DNA from: Elusimicrobia bacterium RIFOXYB2_FULL_49_7
Lineage (GTDB): Bacteria > Fibrobacterota > OXYB2-FULL-49-7
Length of the DNA stretch: 9,141 nucleotides
Assembly (NCBI GenBank): GCA_001800515.1
Contig: MGVN01000092.1
Coordinates: forward strand, 1-9,141
Direction: 5' to 3'
Numbering within the stretch: position 1 is the stretch's first letter; the number at the start of each line of letters is the position of its first letter. A program made the position numbers and the translations under genes. The notes beneath the pieces are model-generated. The model saw only the letters and a program-made list of their open reading frames with translations. It made no database searches and was not told where the DNA came from. Below, piece by piece: positions 1 through 5,266 of this stretch.

Positions 1-74
1 TCCGGCTAACACTTCCTCCTATCAAGCGTGTAGAGGACTTTCACCTCCAAGCAGGTGCGCCCTGCCGGGCGCAC
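1..74 (-). mobile_element. Group II intron, class C (IIC), 5' end of domain I; truncated by window edge
   Basis: Read on the minus strand from base 74 down to base 1, this matches the 5' end of bacterial class C group II introns. It begins GTGCG, the group II 5' splice-site consensus (GUGYG), and continues as GTGCGCCC-ggca-GGGCGCAC, a perfect 8-bp hairpin. Next come GGAGGTGAAAGTCCTC, another hairpin, and then AGGAAGTGTTAGCC. From memory, the Oceanobacillus iheyensis IIC intron shows the same succession (GUGUGCCCGGCAUGGG, then GGGUGAGAGUCCC, then AGUUAGCC). Class C introns are self-splicing ribozymes that move by retrohoming with an intron-encoded reverse transcriptase/maturase. That ORF, the EBS1 loop and domains II-VI would lie left of base 1. 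The position directly behind an intrinsic terminator, in the terminator's orientation, is the hallmark target of this class. Whether the intron is full-length or has a maturase cannot be seen. The subclass call rests on the insertion site and the remembered sequence. Confidence 0.85.
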
Positions 75-79
75 AACAA
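75..79 (-). other. Intron insertion site: 5' exon IBS1 motif TTGTT
   Basis: On the minus strand the five bases directly before the intron's first G are TTGTT, the end of the terminator T-tract plus GTT. As I recall, TTGTT is the intron-binding-site-1 motif reported for class C introns, including those in integron attC sites, where it pairs with EBS1 of the intron. EBS1 itself is outside the window, so the pairing cannot be confirmed. Confidence 0.6.
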
Positions 80-106
80 AAAAGGGCTGATAGAACCAGC
101 CCTTTT
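78..106 (-). terminator. Intrinsic terminator of the flgF-flgI operon
   Basis: On the minus strand AAAAGGGCTG pairs perfectly with CAGCCCTTTT around a 7-base loop, and the arm runs into six T residues. It lies 39 bp past the flgI stop codon, in the direction of flg transcription. On the plus strand the hairpin is followed by TTTTAAAATT, a poorer T-tract, so the minus-strand orientation is preferred. The group II intron starts three bases beyond the T-tract. Confidence 0.85.
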
Positions 107-144
107 AAAATTAAGGTATAATGAAGGAATATTAAGTCGGCTGA

Positions 145-1242
145 CTACATAACAATCAATTCAGCATTTAAGGCACCTGCCTTTTTTATGGCTTGAAAGA
201 TACAGATAATATCTCTTGGTGTGACTCCGATATTATTGAGCGCTTGAACCAGGTCACCTACATTGGTACTTTTATTTAAAACCACCATCTCCGATTTTTC
301 TTCTTGAACGGCCACATCGGACGTTTGCGTCTGTTGAGTTCTTCCGCGCGAGAGCGGTAAAGGCTGAGACACAACCGTTTTATTCTGAATCGTGACAGTG
401 ATACTGCCGTGAGCCACGGCCACCTCCTCCAGGGAAACGTCGGAGCCTGCCACCACGGTCCCGGTCTTTTCATTAATAATCACTTTGGCCGATCGGCTTG
501 GTATGAATTCCACCAGTTCAATCGCGGAAATGAAGGCCATCAGATCGTTCTGAAAGGCTTCCGGCACAGGAACTTCCACCGTAGCCGCATCCCGGGTCAC
601 GGCTTTTGCTTCCGTAACAGCCGTATTAATCGCTTTTGTCATTTCAACCGCTGACGTAAAATCGGGCATGTTCAGCGACAAGCTGACCTTTTGACGATCC
701 AATTCATTACTCAAGACCTCTTTTTTAACAATAGCACCGCCTGAAATTTCTCCTGAAAGAGGATGGTTTTTCTTCCGGACCGTGGTTTTCACCTTGCCGA
801 TACTGTATCCGCCGAGTGAGAGCGCACCTTGCGCCATGGCATAAATCTCCCCTTCCTCATCCTGCATGGGGGTCATGAGCAGCATACCGCCTTCCAGGCT
901 GACCGCATCTCCGATAGAAGAGACCGTGACATCAATTTTGCTTCCTTTTTTAGTGAAGGGTGCCAGATTCGCGGTAACCATGACCGCAGCCACATTCTTC
1001 ACCCGAAGCTTGGCCGAAGGGACATAGATGCCGAGATTATGAAGCATATTAACAATGGAATGGACCGTAAACATGGTTCGGGCGCCGTCTCCGGAACCGT
1101 CCAGGCCCACAACCAGACCGTAACCGATAAGCTTTGTCTCCTCCACCCCTTCCACCCGGGCAACATCTTTTACGCGAACCTGAGCGAATAGGGTCGAACT
1201 CAGCAGAAAACTGCCGACCAGGATAAGCATACCTTTTTTCAT
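145..1242 (-). CDS. flgI: Flagellar P-ring protein FlgI
   Basis: FlgI polymerises in the periplasm into the P-ring, the peptidoglycan-level bushing around the flagellar rod. The 365-residue product equals the usual family length. A Sec signal peptide covers about residues 1-20 (MKKG, then a Leu/Ser-rich core ending LFAQ). The mature N-terminus has the family signature [31 protein letters not shown] in two successive blocks (about 22-52), and the C-terminus ends in the typical [13 protein letters not shown]. The start is supported by GAGGAG five bases upstream of the ATG. The mature protein has a single cysteine (C347), so the intramolecular disulfide known in E. coli FlgI cannot form here. 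It is the last gene of the operon, 27 bp after flgH, and its export and assembly would depend on FlgA encoded two genes upstream. Identification is secure. Confidence 0.97.
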   Translation of the reverse strand: MKKGMLILVGSFLLSSTLFAQVRVKDVARVEGVEETKLIGYGLVVGLDGSGDGARTMFTVHSIVNMLHNLGIYVPSAKLRVKNVAAVMVTANLAPFTKKGSKIDVTVSSIGDAVSLEGGMLLMTPMQDEEGEIYAMAQGALSLGGYSIGKVKTTVRKKNHPLSGEISGGAIVKKEVLSNELDRQKVSLSLNMPDFTSAVEMTKAINTAVTEAKAVTRDAATVEVPVPEAFQNDLMAFISAIELVEFIPSRSAKVIINEKTGTVVAGSDVSLEEVAVAHGSITVTIQNKTVVSQPLPLSRGRTQQTQTSDVAVQEEKSEMVVLNKSTNVGDLVQALNNIGVTPRDIICIFQAIKKAGALNAELIVM

Positions 1243-1249
1243 ACCTGCT

Positions 1250-1271
1250 CCTCAAAGAGGTCAGAGACCTC
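1250..1271 (-). promoter_or_regulatory. Two mutually exclusive small hairpins at the flgH-flgI junction, one covering the flgI SD
   Basis: On the minus strand GAGGTC-tct-GACCTC (1257-1271) forms a perfect 6-bp hairpin that overlaps the flgH stop codon. The same CCTC can instead pair with GAGG across TTT (1250-1260), which would hide part of the flgI SD GAGGAG (1248-1253). Alternative pairing could tune P-ring to L-ring synthesis or couple the two genes. The stems are short, so this is only a structural suggestion. Confidence 0.3.
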
Positions 1272-1842
1272 AGAAAATCCACTGAAAAAATCGGGTAATC
1301 ACACCGGGTTTACTAGCGTTACTCAAGGTTCCGTCACCGGTATACGTGATTTTTGCATCCGCTATGCTATGCGAAAAAACCGTATTATCCGACAGAATAT
1401 CATCCGGACGGATGATGCCGGACACGTGAATCACTTCCCGCTCATTATTAATTTCGACCATCTTACTGCCTTGAATCAGCAGGTTTCCATTGTCCTGCAC
1501 CTCAACGATACGGGCAGTCACTTTAGCCGTTAACTGGCCTCTTTTAGTCGTCTCCCCCTTGCCTGTATAATCCACATTATTCTTGCCGCTAAAACCCCAG
1601 GACGGCAGAAAACGCATCAATCCGCTCCGGTTGCTGGCCGTTTCAAAGCCGGCACCGCTTTGTTCTTCGGAATTGGTATTATTCTTATTGGCTGCCGAGG
1701 CCTCTTCATTAATCAAAACCGTAATGACATCATCCACCCGTTTTGCCTTTTTATCTCCATACAAAGAAAAATGGCGTGCATCAGCGGATAAGGCGGCAAA
1801 TAAGCCGATCAAACAATAAAGAACCCCTATACGTTTAATCAT
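1270..1842 (-). CDS. flgH: Flagellar L-ring protein FlgH, apparently without a lipobox
   Basis: FlgH forms the L-ring, the outer-membrane bushing of the flagellar rod. The sequence has the family core FSLYGDKKAKRVDDVITVLINEEASA near the mature N-terminus, the central block RGQLTAKVTARIVEVQDNGNLLIQGSK, and the C-terminal ITYTGDGTLSNASKPGVITRFF ending. I take the ATG at 1842 (MIKRIGVL, 190 aa) because AAGGAG precedes it and a signal peptide starts there; an upstream in-frame GTG/ATG-type start at 1896 would put 18 charged residues before the signal. The start overlaps the flgA stop by 8 bp, suggesting translational coupling. At 190 residues it is shorter than E. coli FlgH (about 232). The signal peptide ends ALSADA-RHF, a signal peptidase I type site. 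The only cysteine in it (residue 10, context VLYC) has Tyr at -1 and is too near the N-terminus for a lipobox. FlgH is normally a lipoprotein, so this is unusual. Confidence 0.95.
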   Translation of the reverse strand: MIKRIGVLYCLIGLFAALSADARHFSLYGDKKAKRVDDVITVLINEEASAANKNNTNSEEQSGAGFETASNRSGLMRFLPSWGFSGKNNVDYTGKGETTKRGQLTAKVTARIVEVQDNGNLLIQGSKMVEINNEREVIHVSGIIRPDDILSDNTVFSHSIADAKITYTGDGTLSNASKPGVITRFFQWIF

Positions 1843-2818
1843 ACCACTCTCCTTTTCCTTCCTTGTTGAGACTGACCAGCCCTTCCCCACACACATACAC
1901 CCAGATAAGTTTAAGATCCATCAGTTTTTTAACCCGGATTTTCTCCCCCAACTTGCCATCCCGGTTGGCAATACCGTCCAGGGCGACCAATGCGTTGTTT
2001 TCCCGGCTTAATATGCGGACATGCTCCCCTTTTTTAACAATGGGCGGGGTATCGATCATTTTATCGGAAAGGACCGCGCCTTCTGAAATGGTGCGGGTGG
2101 CCATCCGGCCGATCAATCCCTCGCCATTTAGAAAAGGCGTATCGCGAAGTTCCGTAATCTCCCGCTCCTCAAAACGGATATCTTCATCGGTTACCGAATT
2201 GCCCCGTTTGATTTTTCTGGCCGCCACACAGACCACTTCGTACACCTTCATCCGGACGCTGATCGGGATTCGGCTAATCTCGCGCTCACCGGACAGCACC
2301 ACCATGTCCAAAATCTCGTTCCCTTTCCAATCGCAATCGTCGCGGGGTGTCAGAGACATGGAATATTCCTCATCCGGAATGGTGATTTTTTCGGGTAACG
2401 AACTGAAGGTCAGATGGACTTTATCTTTAGACCAAGGCATTTGCCTTAAAATGGCCTTTCGGGCCTCTTCTTGGATCATGACACCGAGGAGTGTCCGGAA
2501 ACCGGTCCGAACCTCAACGGTGTGACTGCCACTCACTTTGACCTTCAAGCCCTGTTCACGAAAGACGGTCAGATTCAAGGCGTCAATGCGGTCTGCTCTC
2601 AGCTTACGGACCTGTCCCGGCAACGCCGCTTTAGCAATCACGGATTGAGAAGCAGCCAAGGACGCTTCCGCATCGTCGGAGGTAACCTCCGCAATATCCG
2701 ACAGCAGGATATTAGGCCCTGTAACGGAGGCTTTGTCATGAAATTTAACCGATAGATTGCCCGCATATAGAATACCGGACAGTGCAAGAAGGTATCCCCA
2801 TCCCATCATTGCTTTCAT
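1835..2818 (-). CDS. flgA: Flagellar P-ring assembly chaperone FlgA (large form, SAF domain)
   Basis: FlgA is the periplasmic chaperone that promotes FlgI polymerisation around the rod. The product is 327 residues, clearly longer than the roughly 219 of E. coli FlgA. A signal peptide covers about residues 1-20 (MKAMMGWGYLLALSGILYAG). Residues about 25-190 form a less conserved region. The SAF/ChapFlgA domain runs about 195-257 (VVCVAARKIKRGNSVTDEDI, GEGLIGRMATRTISEGAVL). The C-terminal beta-domain is about 258-315, with KKGEHVRIL, DGIANRDGKLGEKIRV and the closing VCGEGLV. The ATG at 2818 follows TAGGAG, which overlaps the flgG stop codon, with 8 bases between GGAG and ATG. The stop lies inside the flgH start region. 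Its placement before flgH and flgI fits a chaperone made ahead of its client. Confidence 0.93.
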   Translation of the reverse strand: MKAMMGWGYLLALSGILYAGNLSVKFHDKASVTGPNILLSDIAEVTSDDAEASLAASQSVIAKAALPGQVRKLRADRIDALNLTVFREQGLKVKVSGSHTVEVRTGFRTLLGVMIQEEARKAILRQMPWSKDKVHLTFSSLPEKITIPDEEYSMSLTPRDDCDWKGNEILDMVVLSGEREISRIPISVRMKVYEVVCVAARKIKRGNSVTDEDIRFEEREITELRDTPFLNGEGLIGRMATRTISEGAVLSDKMIDTPPIVKKGEHVRILSRENNALVALDGIANRDGKLGEKIRVKKLMDLKLIWVYVCGEGLVSLNKEGKGEWYD

Positions 2819-2829
2819 ATGCTCATCTC

Positions 2830-3624
2830 CTACCGTTTGAGCTGATTGGCGATTTGAAGCATTTCATCCGACGCGGAAACCCCTTTAGAGGCGATTTCAT
2901 AGGCGCGCTGGGCCATAATCATATTGACCATCTCTTCCACCATCTGAACATTACCTGTTTCAAGCATTCCCTGGGCAATGGTACCCATCCCATCCACATC
3001 TGGTTCCGAAATAATGGGCTCCCCGGATGCGGCCGTACTTTCATAAAGGTTGCCGCCGATACTTTTCAAACCGGCAGGATTGATGAAGCGAGCCAGTTCC
3101 ATCTGTCCCGCTTCTTCCAGCGTATCCTCCCCGACTATTTTGATGAATATCTTGCCCTGAGCATCAATCGTGAAATTCTCGAGATCAGAATCAATAGGCA
3201 TGGAGATTTCAGGTTCAATAACATAGCCGCTGCCGGTGGTCACAATGCCTTTATCACTTATTTTTAGGGCACCGTCACGCGTATAGGCAATGGACCCGTC
3301 CGGTTTGACGACCTGAAAAAAACCGTCTCCCTGAATGGCGAAATCCAACCGTTGATCGGTCTGGATGAGATTTCCCGCCGTGAAAATCTTTTGATTGCCC
3401 GCCGCTTTAACGCCCACACCGATCTGCAATCCGGTCGGATGCACGTTCTGATCGGATATATTTTCGCCGGGCTCGTGGATGTTCTGATATATCAGATCCT
3501 GAAATTCGAGCCGAGATTTCTTAAATCCAATGGTATTCACATTGGCCAGATTATTCGAGATATTGTCCACATAAAGCTGTTGAGCCTTCATGCCGGACGC
3601 TGCGGAATAGAGCGAATTAATCAC
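2830..3624 (-). CDS. flgG: Flagellar distal rod protein FlgG
   Basis: FlgG builds the distal rod, the drive-shaft segment crossing the periplasm through the P- and L-rings. The 264-residue length is typical (E. coli 260). The N-terminal rod motif is MINSLYSAASGMKAQQLYVD followed by NISNNLANVNTIGFKK (about residues 20-36). The middle contains GDGFFQVVKPDGSIAYTRDG. The C-terminal coiled-coil motif is GNVQMVEEMVNMIMAQRAYE. There is no cleavable signal, as expected for a protein exported by the flagellar type III apparatus. The start codon is GTG: an ATG two bases upstream reads ATG TGA and stops at once, and AAAGGAGG lies four bases before the GTG. It lies 15 bp after the small membrane ORF and 11 bp before flgA. 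Confidence 0.97.
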   Translation of the reverse strand: MINSLYSAASGMKAQQLYVDNISNNLANVNTIGFKKSRLEFQDLIYQNIHEPGENISDQNVHPTGLQIGVGVKAAGNQKIFTAGNLIQTDQRLDFAIQGDGFFQVVKPDGSIAYTRDGALKISDKGIVTTGSGYVIEPEISMPIDSDLENFTIDAQGKIFIKIVGEDTLEEAGQMELARFINPAGLKSIGGNLYESTAASGEPIISEPDVDGMGTIAQGMLETGNVQMVEEMVNMIMAQRAYEIASKGVSASDEMLQIANQLKR

Positions 3625-3628
3625 ATGT

Positions 3629-3636
3629 CCTCCTTT
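3629..3636 (-). promoter_or_regulatory. Shine-Dalgarno of flgG, fixing its GTG start
   Basis: On the minus strand AAAGGAGG is followed by ACAT and then GTG at 3624. The overlapping ATG at 3626 is followed directly by TGA, so it cannot start flgG. Confidence 0.75.
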
Positions 3637-3639
3637 ATG

Positions 3640-3744
3640 TCAAGCTGCCATCGACTGCCAAAACCCATGATACATGAACGCGGTAGCGTAAAAGGCGGCC
3701 ATGGAAAGCGCCAGGATGAATAAATTGACGACCATTTCTTTCAT
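3640..3744 (-). CDS. Unnamed 34-residue single-pass membrane protein inside the rod operon
   Basis: An open frame of 34 codons lies between flgF and flgG. It starts at the ATG at 3744 and ends at TGA. The ATG is preceded by AGAGGAGG at a six-base distance, the strongest ribosome binding site in the window, which is the main reason to think it is translated. The product begins MKEMVVN and then has one hydrophobic segment of about 18-20 residues (LFILALSMAAFYATAFMY), ending HGFWQSMAA. It is 19 bp after the flgF stop and 15 bp before the flgG start, so it fills the gap exactly and would be co-transcribed. I do not recognise a family. It is not a piece of FlgF or FlgG. A function in the flagellar basal body or export gate membrane is possible only by location. 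Confidence 0.7.
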   Translation of the reverse strand: MKEMVVNLFILALSMAAFYATAFMYHGFWQSMAA

Positions 3745-3750
3745 ACTATT

Positions 3751-3758
3751 CCTCCTCT
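3751..3758 (-). promoter_or_regulatory. Strong Shine-Dalgarno of the 34-residue ORF
   Basis: On the minus strand AGAGGAGG is followed by AATAGT and the ATG at 3744. It contains the full anti-SD complement GGAGG at an ideal distance and supports translation of the small ORF. Confidence 0.75.
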
Positions 3759-3763
3759 TTTGT

Positions 3764-4498
3764 TTAACGGATTCGACCCACTTCGTTAACGGCTTTGGAC
3801 AGCGTCTGATCCGTTGACTGCATAGAACGCTGATCCGCCTCATAGTTACGGAAAGCGGTAATCATCTTGACCATCATCTCCACCGGATTGACATTGGACC
3901 CTTCCAAGTGTCCCTGGTGGAGAAAATAGGACCCCATCGCCTCTTCCTCCGTGGTTTCACTCTTGCTGTACAGATTGTTGCCCTCTTTGAGAAGATGACA
4001 AGGTTCTTTGAACTGGACCAATTTAATCCGGTCCACAATCATGCCGTCCACCACCACATCCCCTGCTTCGGAAATGTTCACGCTTTTGCCGTTGATGGAA
4101 ATAGGACCGTTATGCTCGCCCAATACCTTTTCGCCGTTCAAGGTGGCGAGTTGACCTTGCGCATCCCGGGTAAAAGAGCCGCTGCGGGTATAAAGCTCGG
4201 CATCGTCTTTTCCCTGAATAGTCATAAAGGCTTTGCCTTCAATAGCCACATCAAGCGGATTATCGGTCGTTATCATGGGACCCTGACTGAAATCGGTCAC
4301 GATCTCGTCAATGGTATGTTCATCATTTAGAAAGGGCTGCCGGATATCGTTATTGAGATAATCGAGATACGCGCGGGTAAACAAATTGGATTGTTTGAAA
4401 CTGGTGGTATTGACATTGGCCAGATTGTTGGAAAGAACCTCTTCCTTTCGGAGCAAGGCCTTCATGCCTTCATTCGATGTGTAGAGACCTTTTACCAT
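3764..4498 (-). CDS. flgF: Flagellar proximal rod protein FlgF
   Basis: FlgF is a proximal-rod subunit exported by the flagellar type III system. The N-terminal rod motif is present (MVKGLYTSNEGM, then SNNLANVNTTSFKQ at about residues 23-36). The central FlgE/F/G region contains EGKAFMTIQGKDDAELYTRSGSFTRD. The C-terminal motif is GSNVNPVEMMVKMITAFRNYE (about 201-221). I place the start at the ATG at 4498 (244 aa; E. coli 251) because GGGAG lies six bases upstream and homologues begin near this Met. The frame is open to an ATG at 4558, but that lies on the -24 edge of the sigma-54 promoter, upstream of the expected transcript start. FlgF and FlgG are close relatives; the flgF name rests on its place before flgG and its FlgF-like C-terminus. 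It is the first gene of the operon. Confidence 0.92.
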   Translation of the reverse strand: MVKGLYTSNEGMKALLRKEEVLSNNLANVNTTSFKQSNLFTRAYLDYLNNDIRQPFLNDEHTIDEIVTDFSQGPMITTDNPLDVAIEGKAFMTIQGKDDAELYTRSGSFTRDAQGQLATLNGEKVLGEHNGPISINGKSVNISEAGDVVVDGMIVDRIKLVQFKEPCHLLKEGNNLYSKSETTEEEAMGSYFLHQGHLEGSNVNPVEMMVKMITAFRNYEADQRSMQSTDQTLSKAVNEVGRIR

Positions 4499-4504
4499 AA
4501 TCTG

Positions 4505-4509
4505 CTCCC
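4505..4509 (-). promoter_or_regulatory. Shine-Dalgarno of flgF, fixing the 4498 start
   Basis: On the minus strand GGGAG is followed by CAGATT and the ATG at 4498. Together with the promoter position it argues against the longer frame starting at 4558. Confidence 0.65.
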
Positions 4510-4541
4510 ATTTTTGGTTTATCCCGAATCCGAAACTATAA

Positions 4542-4557
4542 AGCAAACGACATGCCA
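4542..4557 (-). promoter_or_regulatory. Sigma-54 (RpoN) promoter of the flg rod/ring operon
   Basis: The minus strand reads TGGCATG-TCGT-TTGCT, matching the sigma-54 consensus TGGCACG-N4-TTGCW at all but one position. The essential GG (-24, 4556-4555) and GC (-12, 4544-4543) are exactly ten bases apart. The predicted transcript start is near 4531, leaving a leader of about 33 bases before flgF. Sigma-54 control needs an AAA+ activator, commonly a flagellar NtrC-type regulator such as FlrC/FleR/FlgR; none is encoded here. Confidence 0.8.
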
Positions 4558-4572
4558 TGCCGATATACGGCC

Positions 4573-4584
4573 TTTTCCGGAAAA
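4573..4584. promoter_or_regulatory. 12-bp palindrome upstream of the sigma-54 promoter
   Basis: TTTTCCGGAAAA is a perfect palindrome centred about 47 bases upstream of the predicted flgF transcript start. It could bind a dimeric activator or repressor. It has no T-tract suggesting a terminator for the gene upstream. Its position is closer to the promoter than most sigma-54 activator sites, and a short A/T-flanked palindrome can arise by chance. Confidence 0.25.
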
Positions 4585-4690
4585 AGTTAAAGTTGTACCT
4601 GTCTTAAATGTTGAGAGTTAGAAAGAAGCTGAACTAAAACTTAAAGCAGGCGCAAAGACTGGAAAGAGGGGGAAAAGGTAATTATTGCCG

Positions 4691-5197
4691 TTATTTCCAA
4701 TAACCGACCTTGGCGTTTCTGGCCGTCTTTTCCAGAAATCGGAAATACCCGGTCTTGGAACAAGATTGGGTGGAATCCAGAAGCGCAAATCCCTTTTCAA
4801 GAAGCAAGGTATTAATATTAACCAACTTGGCATGAAAGGAAAACTCATTGGTTTTACCGGTTTTGGTAACCAACGAAGAACCTTCGCAGGTATCACAAAC
4901 CAGAAACACATAGGCAAACAGAGAGGAGCCTTTCTTTGACAACAACTCAATGGAACTGCTGTCTGATTGGAGATCGATTTGCCGGCCCCGGAGGATGCCT
5001 TTCACAAACTCGGTCGCCTCAATACCGGAAGGTTCCCCTTTCAACGGGGCGCGGATACCGAGCAAATGAACCATTTCCCCTTTTTCGGTTTCCAGACAAT
5101 CGGCCCAGTGGACCTTTCGTATCTTGACAATGCGGCCTTGCACAGGCCAAGCGGAAAGAAGGATGAGACTGGAAAGAAGTAGAAGGAAGGGTCTCAT
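4691..5197 (-). CDS. Exported staphylococcal-nuclease-fold protein with substituted catalytic residues
   Basis: The product is 168 residues with a signal peptide at about 1-21 (MRPFLLLL through PVQG), so it is probably periplasmic. The rest follows the SNase/thermonuclease pattern: the strand MVHLLGIRAPLKG (42-54), the helix GIEATEFVKGILRG, the strand SSLFAYVFLV, the segment NINTLLLEKGFALL (127-140), and a C-terminal helix ending TARNAKVGYWK. Against active enzymes (RLLLVDTPE and DKYGRGLAY) the catalytic positions are changed: Arg35 to His44, Asp40 to Arg49, Glu43 to Leu52, Arg87 to Ser91, and the usual DGDT calcium loop is VHWA. It is therefore probably not a nuclease. An insertion (about 101-123) carries a CDTC motif; two further cysteines are C34 and C146. 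The SD is weak. It lies upstream of and in line with flgF, with no obvious terminator between them. Confidence 0.75.
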   Translation of the reverse strand: MRPFLLLLSSLILLSAWPVQGRIVKIRKVHWADCLETEKGEMVHLLGIRAPLKGEPSGIEATEFVKGILRGRQIDLQSDSSSIELLSKKGSSLFAYVFLVCDTCEGSSLVTKTGKTNEFSFHAKLVNINTLLLEKGFALLDSTQSCSKTGYFRFLEKTARNAKVGYWK

Positions 5198-5227
5198 AAG
5201 AGCGCTCTCATTTCGTCCGTTTTAAGA

Positions 5228-5233
5228 TATAAT
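5228..5233 (+). promoter_or_regulatory. Possible -10 element for recC in the divergent intergenic region
   Basis: TATAAT occurs on the plus strand in the 69-bp gap between the SNase-like gene and recC, giving an expected transcript start near 5240. No convincing -35 hexamer lies 16-18 bases upstream. The gap must also hold the minus-strand promoter of the SNase-like gene, for which I see only weak AT-rich candidates. A 10-bp palindrome, AGAGCGCTCT (5199-5208), lies just upstream of the SNase-like start. Confidence 0.35.
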
Positions 5234-5266
5234 TGTCATGGAAGCATTGCCAGTTTATTCTTTATA

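Noticed and set aside
1..78. Palindromic sequence taken at first for a REP/MITE-like repeat or an attC fragment
   Set aside because: Read on the minus strand it is better explained as the 5' end of a class C group II intron, with the correct 5' boundary and insertion context.
117..122. TATAAT on the plus strand, a possible promoter antisense to flgI
   Set aside because: No -35-like hexamer at 16-18 bases; that position falls inside the terminator hairpin. One AT-rich hexamer in an AT-rich gap is expected by chance.
1843..1896. N-terminal extension of FlgH by 18 residues
   Set aside because: It overlaps the flgA coding end, adds charged residues before the signal peptide, and the ATG at 1842 has AAGGAG upstream.
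1863..2525. 220-codon open frame on the plus strand, opposite flgA
   Set aside because: It lies wholly antisense to a clearly identified gene, is rich in Ser/Arg/Ile in a low-complexity manner and has no recognisable domain: a shadow frame.
4499..4558. N-terminal extension of FlgF by 20 residues
   Set aside because: It overlaps the sigma-54 promoter and lies upstream of the predicted transcript start; the SD and family length fit the ATG at 4498.
4618..4950. 110-codon minus-strand frame overlapping the SNase-like gene
   Set aside because: It lies within the SNase-like gene in another frame, with Pro/Phe-rich composition and no domain; the signal peptide and fold support the 4691-5197 frame.
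5195..5212. Five-codon leader ORF (MRALL, stop overlapping the SNase-like ATG)
   Set aside because: The ATGA overlap is suggestive, but there is no good ribosome binding site and so short a frame arises easily by chance.
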